Shown here piece after piece: positions 10,185 to 21,338 of a DNA stretch of 64,000 bases. Position 1 is the first letter of the stretch. The number at the start of each line of letters is the position of its first letter. The stretch comes from Circinella minor (Eukaryota; Mucoromycota; Mucoromycetes; Mucorales; Lichtheimiaceae), in assembly GCA_016758965.1 (NCBI GenBank), contig JAEPRB010000170.1, forward strand, positions 14,268 to 78,267, written 5' to 3'. The notes below the pieces were generated by a model, which searched no databases, had not been told where the DNA came from, and worked only from the letters and a program-made list of their open reading frames with translations. Both the position numbers and the translations under genes were made by a program.

Positions 10185-11521
10185 CAGTGGGGGGGACAAA
10201 AGTTTTGGCGCCAAATTAAACCCCGCTCAGTTGTTCACTTTAAAGACTAAAACAAAACGATTCTATTTCCTCCACTTTCTTAATAATCACAATTTTTTTT
10301 TTAAGAAAACAATGGCACATTCAAATGAAAAACGCATATCTGCAATCACATTATACCAAAGTAATAAAAGTTCAACTGGAATTTCGGAACAGACCAAAGT
10401 GCCTTTATGAACAGTAGAAAGATGGATTCAAACTTTTAAGGAAACAGGTGAAATGCAAAAGAAAAATTCTAGTGGTCGACCTAAGAAATTAAATGAGAGA
10501 GATGAACGACAAATTGTGCGTGCAGCCAAGTCAAACAGAAGACAAGCCTTATCTGACATCACTAATATTTCAGCAGTCAAAGTCTCAACTAGAACAATCA
10601 GACGCACACTTCATGCCCATAATGTATTCAGCAGAATTGCGAAGAAAAAGCCATTCTTACACCCGAGACATATTGAAGGACGTCGTAAATTTGTAAAACA
10701 ATATCAAGATTGGACTTTATAGGATTGGAGGAATGTTGTATGGACTGATGAGAGCACATTTGAAACAGGAAAAAACAGCAGAATAGTTCGTGTATGGAGA
10801 GAATGTCACGAAGTCGATTACTTGGAGTGTATGACCCCATCATTTAAAAGCCAACGTTCTAGTGTCATGATTTGGGGAGCTATTACTTATAGTCGAAAAT
10901 CTAATTTGGTGTTTATGGATAAAAATAAAAGAACAGCTGTGGATTTTGTTGATCAAGTGTATGCAGGCGAGTTATACAGCTTTTGGAATACACTGGATGA
11001 TCCAGTCTTGATGGAAGATGGAGCACCAGTTCACCGCGCCAATGCACCAAAAGTTTGGAGAGAAAAAAATCATGTTATTAAGTTAGATTGGCCAGCACAA
11101 AGTCCAGATTTAAATCCTATCAAACATGTATGGATGATAATGAAGACAGAAGTGCAAAAAAAGATGGTCAACCGACCTAAAACTTTAGAATTAATGAAAA
11201 TAGCAATTCAAGAATCTTGGGATGAGATTCCTATCGAAAAGATCAACACTTTAGTAGATTCCGTCCCTAGCCGGCTAAAACTTGTTAAGAAAGCTTGTGG
11301 CAGAAGCACAAAGTACTAACTTGAAATAACTTTTTTTATTATACTTTATTAGTTTTTTTTTTTAGCTTTAATGGATTCCTTGGGTAAATTAGCATATAGT
11401 ATAATATTTTTTTTTATTCTGCTTAATAAAAATAATGATGAAATGTGAACAAGTAGCTTAAAGATATGAATTTCTTCACTGTCGGAGTTAGTTTCGCGCC
11501 AAAACTTTTGTCCCCCCACTG
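10185..11521 (+). mobile_element. Tc1/mariner element with TA duplication
   Basis: The 1,337-bp element is bounded by TA at 10183-10184 and 11522-11523. Its termini are inverted repeats starting CAGTGGGGGGGACAAAAG and reading on to TTTTGGCGC. They match over about 31 bp, with one G-run length difference. It contains a single DDE transposase gene. Length, TA target and architecture are standard for Tc1. Confidence 0.95.
10312..11319 (+). pseudogene. Tc1-type DD34E transposase, inactivated
   Basis: The frame runs from ATG 10312 to 11319 (335 codons) with in-frame TGA at 10408-10410 and TAG at 10720-10722. N-terminal helix-turn-helix segments (TVERWIQTFKETG; TRTIRRTLHAHNVF) would bind the terminal repeats. 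The catalytic core shows D1 in VVWTDESTF and D2 in MEDGAPVHRA. The third position, normally Glu in the SPDLNPIE motif 34 residues later, is Lys (AAA at 11122-11124). The TGA probably replaced Arg CGA. The product cannot be an active transposase. The well-preserved termini suggest it could still be moved in trans. Confidence 0.93.
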
Positions 11522-11523
11522 TA

Positions 11524-12545
11524 TAAGAAAATTGTGCTTTTATCATTACCAATATTAATCAATTCTCACAAGACTTTTTGTCATTTTATATAGGCTTGTA
11601 TAATAGATAGCTGGTTTTATTTTATTTTATCCACAAAATCAATAATAATAGGTGCTTGGATTGAAAAAATCATCTGCATATTATACATAATACATAGTCT
11701 GACTGTAGTAAAGTGTAAAATAGAAGTTGCATTTTGTATAAAACCTGTCCTTCAAAATGTTTTGATAAATAGATAAAGATTCATGTCAATAGATTGCTAC
11801 TTTATTTAAATAATTCTGGTATACATATAAAAGTTATAGATCTGATTTGATAGTATATTATTAATAAATCTTGATTCAATCCATAATTTAGTTATCTATC
11901 TATCAGCATCAAATAATATATACTGCCTTTCTCTTTTTTTTATGTTTCTCATGCACTAAGTATACCTTTATGTGTTTATCACTAGTATATATTCGATTTA
12001 CACTAGGATTGATAAACACCAATTAATTCCTACCTACTTTTTTATCTCTCTAACTTCTATTTAACAATGCTGTCAAATATATATTATATATTATTCCTCG
12101 TTCTATGTTACCTTACCTAGGTCATTCAACTACTACTCTTACCATATAATACGGGACATTGGTCAATATTATATTGTTTATGGTGTCACTATTCAATATC
12201 TGGCAAGTGCTCCAAATTAAAGTTCTCTTATACTTTACCTATTGATGCATATTGCGCATATAGACGACGCCCATTAAACCCTAAAATATCTATTTACAAT
12301 AGATGCCAAACAAAAGGCGTAGGATCTAGTAAATATGTGAGTCAGTAGTATATATTGGTTACACTCTTCTTTTAAAAAATGTTTAAAATATATGAAACGA
12401 ATTGTAATTTTTTTTTAAAAAAAAGGATCAAATGGAAGGAGAACAAAAGACATAAATTGTAACAACTAACGAAGCATTCAATGTCATTGATTATTGAGAA
12501 GTACCTATGTACATAGATAATGTGTTAGTATTACGATATACCCTA
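11524..12545. other. Intergenic, AT-rich
   Basis: Between the Tc1 element and the poly-Q gene I see only AT-rich sequence with short homopolymer runs. There is no supported ORF, RNA gene or repeat boundary. Confidence 0.5.
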
Positions 12546-13657
12546 CTAACATAATAATACATATATATATATATACATACGCGGTCTTTTTGTAGCAGTT
12601 GATTCTTCTATATAGCCTGGTGTGTTGCTGTTGAATATTTCGTTTGACTTGCAGAACATGTCAAACTTTTCTTGCAATGCGAAGAAGCTTCCTCTTGCGT
12701 TGTTCTTGCTGTTCATTTTGTCAACAAACTGCACTCCCAAAGCTTATAAAAAAAAAGAAAAAAGATATAAATCCGCTTGTATTGTTAATGAATTTTTTTT
12801 TTCATAAAAGATTTTTTTATATAAGAAAAAACCTACATGTTCCAACTAGTCGCATTTTTCTCCATTTGTAACGGAATTCGCATGTTCCGAATAACACCAC
12901 ACATTCCAAACCTGTCAGATCACAAAGTTGGAGGATATTCTTCCGCAAAACTTCAATCACCTCATCGGATACCCATACCTTCTGTTGTATGGACATGTTG
13001 CTTGTAGTCATAGTATATCCATGTTCATAATTGAAATCATTTGCTTCACGTTGGACCTTTTTTAGCTCTTCCACGTCTGCTTTTCTATGTTCCTCGGAAA
13101 GCATCTTGTTGATTGCCTTGGTCTCATCTTTGTCAATTTGTTGGTCAGAGCAGAGGCTATATTATGAATTGATCAGTATTTTTCTTGATTCCAATATATA
13201 AGTACACATTGTCATTTTTTGATCGTCTGGTACGTACTAACTAATTTTACCTGTCAATTCCTTTCGCTTGTCTGCAGCATATTGTGTCCAAACATTGCGA
13301 GACTTAGTGCAAGTAAGCAGCTTGACGGGCTCTGCGCCAAACAGCTCCTCGACTTGACTAAGTGTCAGCCTGCACGCATTTGCGATGGCTAGCTTTTTTT
13401 TTAGCAAGGTCTTTTTTTGCCTCATCAACAAGCTTGCAAGAAAGTTCCTTATCTGATAGCTGCTGTTGCTGTTGAGGTTGCTGTTGAGGTTGCTGTTGAG
13501 GTTGAGATTGAGGTTGCTGTTGCTGTTGCTGTTGGTGTTCAATTTTTCCTTTCTCGAGTTGAAATACCCAAGCTTCAAGCATAACGCACGACTCTTCCTT
13601 GGGCTCAAGGTCAAGTACACGCATTAGTCTAACTTTGATTTCGGACAAAGTGTTCAT
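12546..13657 (-). pseudogene. Hypothetical poly-Gln protein, probably frameshifted
   Basis: At least three exons on the minus strand. Exon 1 starts at ATG 13657 (MNTLSEIKVRLMRVLDLEP). It has a Gln/Pro-rich tract (13480-13540) and a Lys-rich helix, then loses frame in a run of nine A (13393-13401). With eight A the frame continues through LTLSQVEELFGAEPVKLL and SRNVWTQYAADKRKEL to a donor near 13250. Exon 2 (about 12827-13145) includes HRKADVEELKKVQREANDF and LCDLTGLECVVLFGT. Exon 3 (about 12546-12740) has GVQFVDKMNSKNNARGSF. Phases between exons 1 and 2 do not match exactly. I do not recognise the family. Its place between two transposons suggests an element-derived or dying gene. A sequencing error in the A-run is possible. 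Confidence 0.5.
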
Positions 13658-13941
13658 GTTAGAAAGGTGAGAAAGAAAATAAACAAAAATAAAGAAGACA
13701 GAGGAAGAAAAAGAGAGTTTATTAAGCTACATTAGGATTTAGAAAATAAGGTACAGGGTGCGGGAAGCCAAAAAGAGAAAAAAGCAGTCAAGACAGCTGA
13801 GCTGAATTTTTTTCCTGGTTAACGAACCAGGCAATCAATCAGTAAAGAGACCGTTTGAGAACCAGCAGCTATAGATAGATTAGGTGCAAAATCAGGGGGT
13901 TAGCTAAACAATCTTGAATGTCTTTCAAGGTCTGTCAAGGC
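13658..13941. other. Intergenic between poly-Q gene and MULE 2
   Basis: Short non-coding stretch upstream of the poly-Q gene (minus strand). It ends at the 9-bp target duplication of MULE 2. Confidence 0.4.
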
Positions 13942-14062
13942 CATTTAAGCTGGCAGGTACTAAAAGTCGTGCCATCCTGCAGTCATGCCATCCCCCCATG
14001 ACTGTGTTTTTTTATTCTGCTATCTTCGGTCGTGCCATTGAGCGTGCCTTACTATCCTGTCT
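13942..14062. repeat. MULE 2 left target duplication and terminal inverted repeat
   Basis: CATTTAAGC (13942-13950) is followed by the left terminus, which matches the reverse complement of 23431-23530 over most of its length with scattered transitions and small gaps. Confidence 0.9.
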
Positions 14063-14118
14063 CCCAACTCCACTTTCTATTAATCTCCCAACTCCATGTT
14101 TCTATTAATTTCTAAAAA

Positions 14119-16023
14119 ATGACAACAAAAATTGCAACTTATTTCAAAACACAATTTCCTAATGGCGATGTTACTGAAACATATAATGATGTTTTGTTTG
14201 ATGAAGAACATGATCGTTACTGTAAATTTAATCTTGACATCGGATGGGCTATGAAAGGTGGTCATAGTAATCGCAGAGCGGACAAGAATGGCGATCGCAT
14301 TCGCAAGTATGACCGTATTTGCTGTGGCTACTTTACTTGTGAAAATGAAAATTGTAGAGTATACAATCTGCCAAGGCGCCCCCCAGTCAAAAAGAATGCA
14401 GTCTGTAAAGAACTTAATGAGGGCTGTAAATATTGTAGTGGAGCACTCGTTCATAAACCTTGCCTAGCAAGAGTTGTATACATCTTTTCTAAGAAAGGGT
14501 GTACAATGACTTATATTAATATGCATTCGCATGGCCAATATAGTTGAAAACATTTATCTATAGAACAGAATAGTGCAATGGATGAATATATGGAAAAAAA
14601 TCCGACTTTGCAACCAAAAGCAGCTACTGTTGGTATTGATTCAAGAACAGGAACCATTATTGCATCCACTCGAGAAATCGATCCAATTCTTGGTAATCGT
14701 GAGAGAACTAGATATGAGACAAGAAAAGCTAAGGAACGCATGAATATGACTTCTTTAGATGATGATCCAGTCAAGCCATTCATGAAAATTAACAACACAT
14801 ACCCTGGATATCTAACTGCTGCTAGTGTATTACCAGATTTGGTCTTGATTTCTTTCCAGGGACCATCAATGCCTAACTGTGCTAGAATTAGTATGTTTCC
14901 CATTGCTACAGACGTCACATACAAAGCAGTTGGTAGTTATTATCTTTGTTCCTCTCTTATTTACTCTATTGAATCGCGAAGACATGTTGTGATATTTCAG
15001 GCGATTCTTGATAGATTAACAGAAACATCATATCAACATTATTTTACAACACTCTTCTCTGTTTACAAAATGGACTTTAATGATAATAATAAGCAACAAG
15101 GATTTATTTAAGACTTTAGTCTCAGTCAGTTGAATGGTTTTTTAAAGGCTTTTCAGATTTATTCAGGAAGAGAAGAGCACGAAGGTCTTAGATATCTTAA
15201 GGGCTGCTATATGTACTGGATGCAAAGTGTTCAGCGCGTTAGTAGCAATCATAATGTTGTCTTACCAGAAAACCGACAACGTTTTTTAGATTTGACTTAT
15301 ACCATTCGTGTGACATGTAGTAATGCTACTTTAAATCAATGCATAGCTATCATGATTAACGAATTTCCAGGATCAAGACGTTGGATTAGATGGTGGTTAC
15401 AACCAAAAATTCGTAGTATGATTTTCAACAGCCAATCATTGATGAAGCCAGCACTACGAACTCACTCTATTAGGACTGGAAATGCATGCGAGAATTACCA
15501 TAGTATTCTTTACCGCAATATGCCAAAGAAGATGCTGCTAATATCTGCACTCAATTGTTTACTAAAGTTTGCTGCCAATGATGAAGAAGATATTAGACAG
15601 TTTTATGAACATGGTATACTTCCTACATACAATCATACTCCGCGTACACAGCCAAATAGTCGTTTTAGGTCTACATACTACCAAGCAAGTGATAGTAGAC
15701 CACCAGACCATAATGCTGTTCTTTTTGCTGAAGAAAGTGAAGATGAAAGAGAAAATGATGAACCGCAACAAATTAAACAATTAGAACTTCCAATTGCCCA
15801 TCTCATGGTGCCTAATAATGATGATTTGCAAAATGTATGTGACAATGAGATTGGCGTTGCTCATATGGTTGAAAATGACTGCCTTACTTTGCAAGCTGAC
15901 GATCCAATTGTTGTAAATATATTGGGTTCACTTGATGATAACGAATTTGAGAAAATTCCATCTGAACTCATGTCAATTTTCAATGGTGATAACCAATATA
16001 GGGATTCAATCCACAACAATTAA
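14119..16023 (+). pseudogene. MULE transposase (element 2), 5' part of MULE-USP gene
   Basis: A single frame from ATG 14119 to TAA 16021-16023 with two internal stops, TGA 14545-14547 and TAA 15109-15111. The N-terminal Cys-rich finger (CCGYFTCENENC ... CKYC ... KGCTMTYINMHSH) matches the spacing in MULE 1. The DDE core follows: FPIATDVTY (D), then stop-DFS where MULE 1 reads QDFS (so the stop replaces Gln and the D is kept), KGCYMYW where MULE 1 has GCTVHY, and RTGNACENYHS (E). An acidic linker (EESEDERENDE) ends at the Crypton junction. In MULE 1 the same linker leads into a USP-like domain, and that domain reappears here at about 19.9 kb beyond the insertion. Confidence 0.88.
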
Positions 16024-16078
16024 TTTTACTATAAATAGTAAATTAATTTTGTTATGTATAAATCCCACAGGTCACTTT

Positions 16079-16245
16079 GGTCACAAATTTCACTGCCAAA
16101 AATTTTGTCGGAGTCACCACAGGTCACAGCCAAAATACATGTGTATTTTGTGTTTCTTATTAAGCAGAGCAATAAATACATCGTGTATTTAGTGTTCGGG
16201 TCACAAATCATAGTGTTTTATATGTATTTTGAGTGTATTTTTGGT
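16079..16245. repeat. Crypton subterminal motif cluster
   Basis: GGTCAC recurs (16069-16074 as part of AGGTCACTTT, 16079, 16121, 16199). Imperfect palindromes of the type AAATACA-n-TGTATTT recur near 16132, 16173 and 16222. Matching motifs lie near the other end (GGTCACAAATTTT at 19515, AAATACGCACTATGTATTT near 19567). This distribution suggests recombinase-binding sites. Confidence 0.5.
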
Positions 16246-16361
16246 TGACTTCCTTTTTGTTGGTGACTCAGCATTCTTGCATAATGATCATGTCAATGAT
16301 TCCATAATGTCAAAATTAGAGATGGATTCAAACAGCTGAAAATAACATTCAAAATATATAA

Positions 16362-16401
<40 letters not shown>

Positions 16402-17116
16402 CAACAGCCATTCTTATCTTTTCTACGGTTTCAGCTCCAAAAACACATAAATATTTTTATTTTTATATTATTTTTCTCTCCACTTCCAAAGGTCATTGTT
16501 TATTTTTATTTATTTTATAATCAAAGAAAAAAGAATAGAAAGACACTTCCAGATTTTCATTGTATTATACAACCAACATGCGTTAAATTGACTTTTGAGC
16601 AGAAATATTCATGTTCAGTTATAATGGATTAATGGTATAACACAAAGCAAATACTCTATATAAGCGATCTTTGGTTACTAAATAGCCCATAACTTTATCA
16701 TATTCTTTTGTGATTTATATAACCTGAGGTGGGAAGCAAGATAATATAAACTTAGCTTGCCGATGTTGCTTTAAATAAGCAATAAGACTTTTGATTTTAT
16801 ATTTTAATCAAGAAGTCAAATTGAATATTTTAAGCTAGAGGGGCATTTCCAAAACATCTTAAATCGAGTAACCATATGTTGTTTCTATAAAATAAATAAA
16901 ATATCTTTTGAATTAATGTTTGTAATTGTAATAAAAAATAGAATAAAAATAGGATAAAAAATGGAAAGTAAGAAGGTATGCAAAAACTAAAAGAAAACCT
17001 ATTGGGAAAAAAGTTATGCTGGTACAACAAGGTTTGGAATGAAGAAATAATAATGGAAGTAAAAGTATAAAATGAAATAGAAGATGGAGTGGATATTGGC
17101 AATATATATGATATGC
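16246..17116. other. Non-coding part of Crypton, with (TA)n microsatellite
   Basis: AT-rich stretch downstream of the recombinase gene, with a TA dinucleotide run of about 37 bp at 16364-16400. No ORF is supported. Confidence 0.5.
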
Positions 17117-19390
17117 TTATTTGAATGTTTTGATTATGTTAAGGGCGGTAAGAGTGGTAGGATTGTTTGTTTTAAGATCCAGGACCAATTTATTGAGAGT
17201 CATGCTCTTACTCAAACATACTCCTTCAAGCAATTGAGCTGCATCAACATGTGGTATTTCTTTTTGTTCCACAATGGCTTTTACAGCTTTCACAATAAGC
17301 AAACGTCGACTAACCCGTTGTCTCATTGTGGTACTAGGTCTCCAGGCTGCATTCCATTTTTCTTCCAATTCAGAAACAGAAGGTAAATGGCTAGCAAGAC
17401 CTACAGACCATTCACGCCATACCTCATCAACTGTTTGAATATTAGTATCAAGCTCGTAGCATGGAGGTTGGTTAGGTTCACTAGTAGAACTCTGAACGGG
17501 CTGCAAACTACTAGAAGAACTGACTTCAGCTACTGGTGGTGTTACTACAGATTCAACAGAAGCGCCACTGGGAACAAAACGGAAATGACCGGTTTTAAGA
17601 CAATCAATTTTTTCATGCAAAGCTCCCAAACTTCACTTGAGCTCTGCATTCTCCTCACGTAATGTCTCGAGCTCTGCTCGATGATACGTTCCCATCTTGG
17701 TATCTATGTCATCAAGACGATGATTTACCTCAGGTATGACATCTTGTATTTGCATGTGAGAGGGTGTAGGTGTTGTTCGAACAGCATGGGCTGAAGCTGC
17801 AGCAAACGAAAGAAAATCCTGTCCTTGAAAGATAGGATGATTAAACATAGGATGAGTTAGGTACTGTTCTCGTTATACAGCTGCATCTTGTAAAATAACA
17901 ACGCACATTGTTTTCATGAGACGTAAAAACCCTTGTGCAGAAATTGACCTTTCGGCATCATTTTCACTTTCAACTTTTGACAGCCAGTCGTCAACCTCAG
18001 GGAAGATTTTTCATTGCAGTGATTCTTCTGGCTGTACCAAAGCACGAGGAAGCCAATATCTACCTTTTCCGGTAGGGAATCCGTTGACTGCACGGATTGA
18101 AGCTCTTGATAGCTTTATTAGATAATGGCGCTCCATGCTTTGCATATTCCAGCAGCCATGTCGACGTAATTGGTCTTCTGTTGCTCCACGCAATTCGGCA
18201 TCTCGTGCACCTGATCCACGTCCAGCGTGTGTTGTGTGTAAACTTGTAATATTACATTGACGAAATGCACAGACAATTGGCGCATTCATTGTGGTGTACA
18301 CCATTTGCTTTTTAGCGTCTTTTCCTTTCAACAACTTCAAGCCATACCAATCCTCATTCTTAGTAAATTTTGGGAACTTTTCGTTGGACATATGGAAACG
18401 ATAAAAAAGATAAAAGGCGATGGCACCAAATGCACATACTCGTACATCTTTATGTCGAATTGTTACAAAGTACATGCGGTTTCCATTGGCAAGAGTTTTA
18501 CCAAAGTCAGAATGGAATGCAAGTACAGGGCAGGGAGTGCTGTTCTCTTCGTCTTCTGGAAAATTGATTCCAAACAGGTCTGCGAACTCTGCAAATCGCG
18601 AGTTCTCACCACGAAGCATCATCATGTGGTGCATTAAAAATGAAGCACAGTTTCGCATTTCTGCTACTGGTTCATGATCACGGTTGGTAAAAAAGTATAA
18701 AGAGACAGCAACCATCTTATTATAATCATAGCCATCCTGCAAAGTTCTAACACCACGATCAGTAAAGTTTTCACGGAGTGTATCTCTATTATGCTTTGCT
18801 TTTCCTTTGCGCCAGGTGTTAACCTTTTGTCCACGTGGATGAGGGTGAGAGTTAACTCCAGCAGCAACTTGATCATGGTAGAGATCGATGACAGCTTTGA
18901 TGTACTGTTGGTTACTTTCATAACCAAGCGCCATCGTTTCGCCATCGTCTCGCTTGCACTTTCTATTACCCGTTTTATCAACAACTTCCTTTAAAAATCA
19001 CAAAAGTTTTGCCTCAGTGACAAGCTCATCAACCTTAAAAACATTTGACTCAACTTCATAATGATAGTTTTCTGCACACCAATCCTGTTCATTCACATTA
19101 TTCTATTTAGATAAACCTTCGGAGCTACAGTATGACATTTATTATGCTAGACCTAGACGCCCTAGAACTTACGATAAACAACTGTCTTTTATTTTTATAG
19201 TTTCTTTGTGTGTTTTCACTTTGAAGCCTTTTTTCATGGCAAGCATCTCTCCCGAGATTTCAGCTTCCTTGGCTTGATTTTCAGCCAATGCAGCAGCATG
19301 GGAAGAGTTAAGATTGTCATTTGAATCAGCATCTCGATTGGAAGATGAGGATGCCGATGAAGAAGCATTGGAAGAAAAGTTACGATTCAT
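17117..19390 (-). pseudogene. Crypton tyrosine recombinase with GCR1_C-like domain
   Basis: Exon 1 starts at ATG 19390 with a Ser-rich segment. A short intron ends near 19105. From there one frame extends to 17117, broken by TGA 18998-19000, TGA 18011-18013, TAA 17873-17875 and TGA 17633-17635. The recombinase core (about 18080-18940) shows the C-terminal catalytic box THAGRGSGARDAE (H-x2-R), RRHGCW and ERHYL with the nucleophilic Tyr. A coiled segment (RAELETLREENAELK) and a GCR1_C-like domain follow (VDEVWREWSVGL, PSVSELEEKW, WRPSTTMRQRVSRR). Members of this family cut and religate DNA through a 3'-phosphotyrosine link. The exon 1/2 phase does not match, a further sign of decay. Confidence 0.88.
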
Positions 19391-19852
19391 TTTACTTAAT
19401 CAATAATAAAAAAGAGAGTAATTCAGAAAAGAAAGACAAACGAAAAAAAAAGAAACTCGAATATAATTAATTATAAAACTCAGGAACTCAAAGTTAAAAA
19501 TGAGTATTACAGTGGGTCACAAATTTTGCTGGTGACCTAAGTTATAACCCAGCATGGCCAACCACTAAATACGCACTATGTATTTCATGTCAAGCGTTCT
19601 AATAGAAATCTAATTTCATTGATTTCTTATTGAACTGAAAGGCGTCGATCCAGTTGGTCTAGCCTTTGATTAATTATAATGATTAAAAACATTTATATAA
19701 ATTAAAAATTAAGATATGATTTAAACTTTTCTTTTTTTAAAGTTATTAATTATTCTAAAAATATAAAAATTATTATCTAATTTTTTATCTTTTCCCTTAT
19801 TTTTTTAAATAACTATATATATTTCATTAACTAAATCTTTTATTAATAACTA

Positions 19853-21338
19853 TTGTGGATTGGTTCCCATAATTCTCATAGTGATAGTCTCGAGGAATGT
19901 TCGGTGCAGCAATAAGATGATAAGCATAGTGAACCATTGGAATGTGACGTAATTCCTAGTGGTGACTGGTGAAGATCAAGATACCATCGATAATAAAGAT
20001 GAAGATGAATTGCAAACACATCAAGATAACGAGAATGATTATATAGTTGAAGGACCTGATGATAGAATGAATATTGATAATAATAATAATAACCCACCTA
20101 GTCCACAATCAATAGTTGAACAGTTACCACCATCACCGGCAGATAGCATTGATTTTGTTATTAATCGAGTAAATAGACTAATCCAAGAAGCAGACGAGTT
20201 CTTCCCTCCACGTGACGGTGATAATCAGGAATCTACATTTGTTCCTCCTCTTGCAAGAGACATTTATGATTTGCGTTTGAATCCTTGGAATAGTAATTCA
20301 TGTTACATTGATGCAGCTGTCGAACTACTATGGCATTCTATCATTCCAGTGATTAATATTTACAACCCAACATCTTTTAAAATTGAAACAGATCACGAAG
20401 CTGGGAATCCTCTTGATATATTGATGAAAGAAACCTACAATATGTCTCAAAATTGGATACAGCGCTTTGATGGTTCTAATCGAATGCGAAATTATGTATG
20501 GTCCAAATTTTCAGAACAATGGGCATTTCATAAAAATCATACGGCAGATATAGCTTCATTCCTAAGAATTTTGCTGTCAAATATGTCACAAGACTTTAAC
20601 TCTAACTTCCGAATTAAGACAGAGCATGTACATATGTGTAACAAGGACCCTAATCATTGTCAATTTTTTTCCAAGAAGTTCGATGAGTTGACTGGAGAAG
20701 TTGAACCAAGAGAAAGCGTACTTTTTTGGTCAGTATGACATATCGATCACTATAACTTAACAGAATCTTCTGAGCGGTTTGTTGATGCATTGTTATCCTC
20801 CATTGTAAATCATAAAGTGAGCAAATGTGAGGTTTGTAACAGTCCGTGTACCAAATACAACTTAATATCGAAAAAAATGCCATTGTTTTTATTTATCCAT
20901 GATCCTAGTTCAAATCGTTCTCCAGATGATGAAAAATATGACACACGGGTATTATTTCCATATGAATTTCGTCTGATTGATGGTCCACTCTACCAGCTAC
21001 ATGGTATTATTTCGTCGACCAGAAGAGATGGGTTTCACTTCATAACAACAGGATTAATACTAGGTGACAGGCCTTTTATAGGTGAAATTGACAATATAAG
21101 GCAAGAAATAAATGTACTTCATGAACCATCATCCTATAATGATAGTGATGCTGCAAGAACATTTGCAAATATAAAATACCCCATTATTGCATGCTATCAG
21201 AAGGTAATCAGAAAGCTCGTTGATGCTGACATGACAGGTGTTGTGTTTGATGATATTGAAATGATGGAGGTAGCTGAGGAGGAGCTTAACGATCATCTGC
21301 TTAGAAGTGATGTATATGTAAAAAATCATAATACGTAA
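19853..21338 (+). pseudogene. USP-like (C19) peptidase, 3' part of MULE 2 gene
   Basis: After the Crypton a coding trace (SLEECSVQQ..., SEPLECDVIPSGD) has a stop and a one-base shift near 19964-19970, then is open to TGA 20736-20738 and again, in the same frame, to TAA 21338. The Cys box NPWNSNSCYIDAAVELL (Cys codon 20301-20303) aligns with CPWDSNSCYIDAPMELL of MULE 1. KCEVCNSPC supplies zinc-ribbon cysteines. The His box is YQLHGIISSTRRDGFHF, with the His codon at 21036-21038, where canonical USPs have GHY. The TGA probably replaced Arg CGA. The family cleaves ubiquitin or ubiquitin-like isopeptide bonds. Activity here is inferred only from the Cys/His boxes. Confidence 0.8.

Larger units (their letters stand above)
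16024..19852 (-). mobile_element. Crypton-type tyrosine recombinase element
   Basis: This segment separates the two halves of MULE 2. It carries a minus-strand tyrosine recombinase with a GCR1_C-like C-terminal domain, the standard content of fungal Cryptons, and no transposase of another class. Exact ends are uncertain. GGTCACAAATTT occurs as a direct repeat at 16079-16090 and 19515-19526. CAATCCACAA (16007-16016) and its reverse complement (19853-19862) lie almost exactly at the break of MULE coding sequence. Cryptons insert through site-specific recombination and lack long inverted termini. Stated limits are those of the interrupted host frame. Confidence 0.75.

Noticed and set aside
14511..14924. 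137-codon antisense frame in MULE 2
   Set aside because: Antisense shadow of the transposase, without motifs.
16079..19527. Direct repeat GGTCACAAATTT as LTRs of a retroelement
   Set aside because: Only 12 bp, no pol genes inside. The content is a tyrosine recombinase with a GCR1_C-like domain, so Crypton fits better (no reverse transcriptase for a DIRS element).
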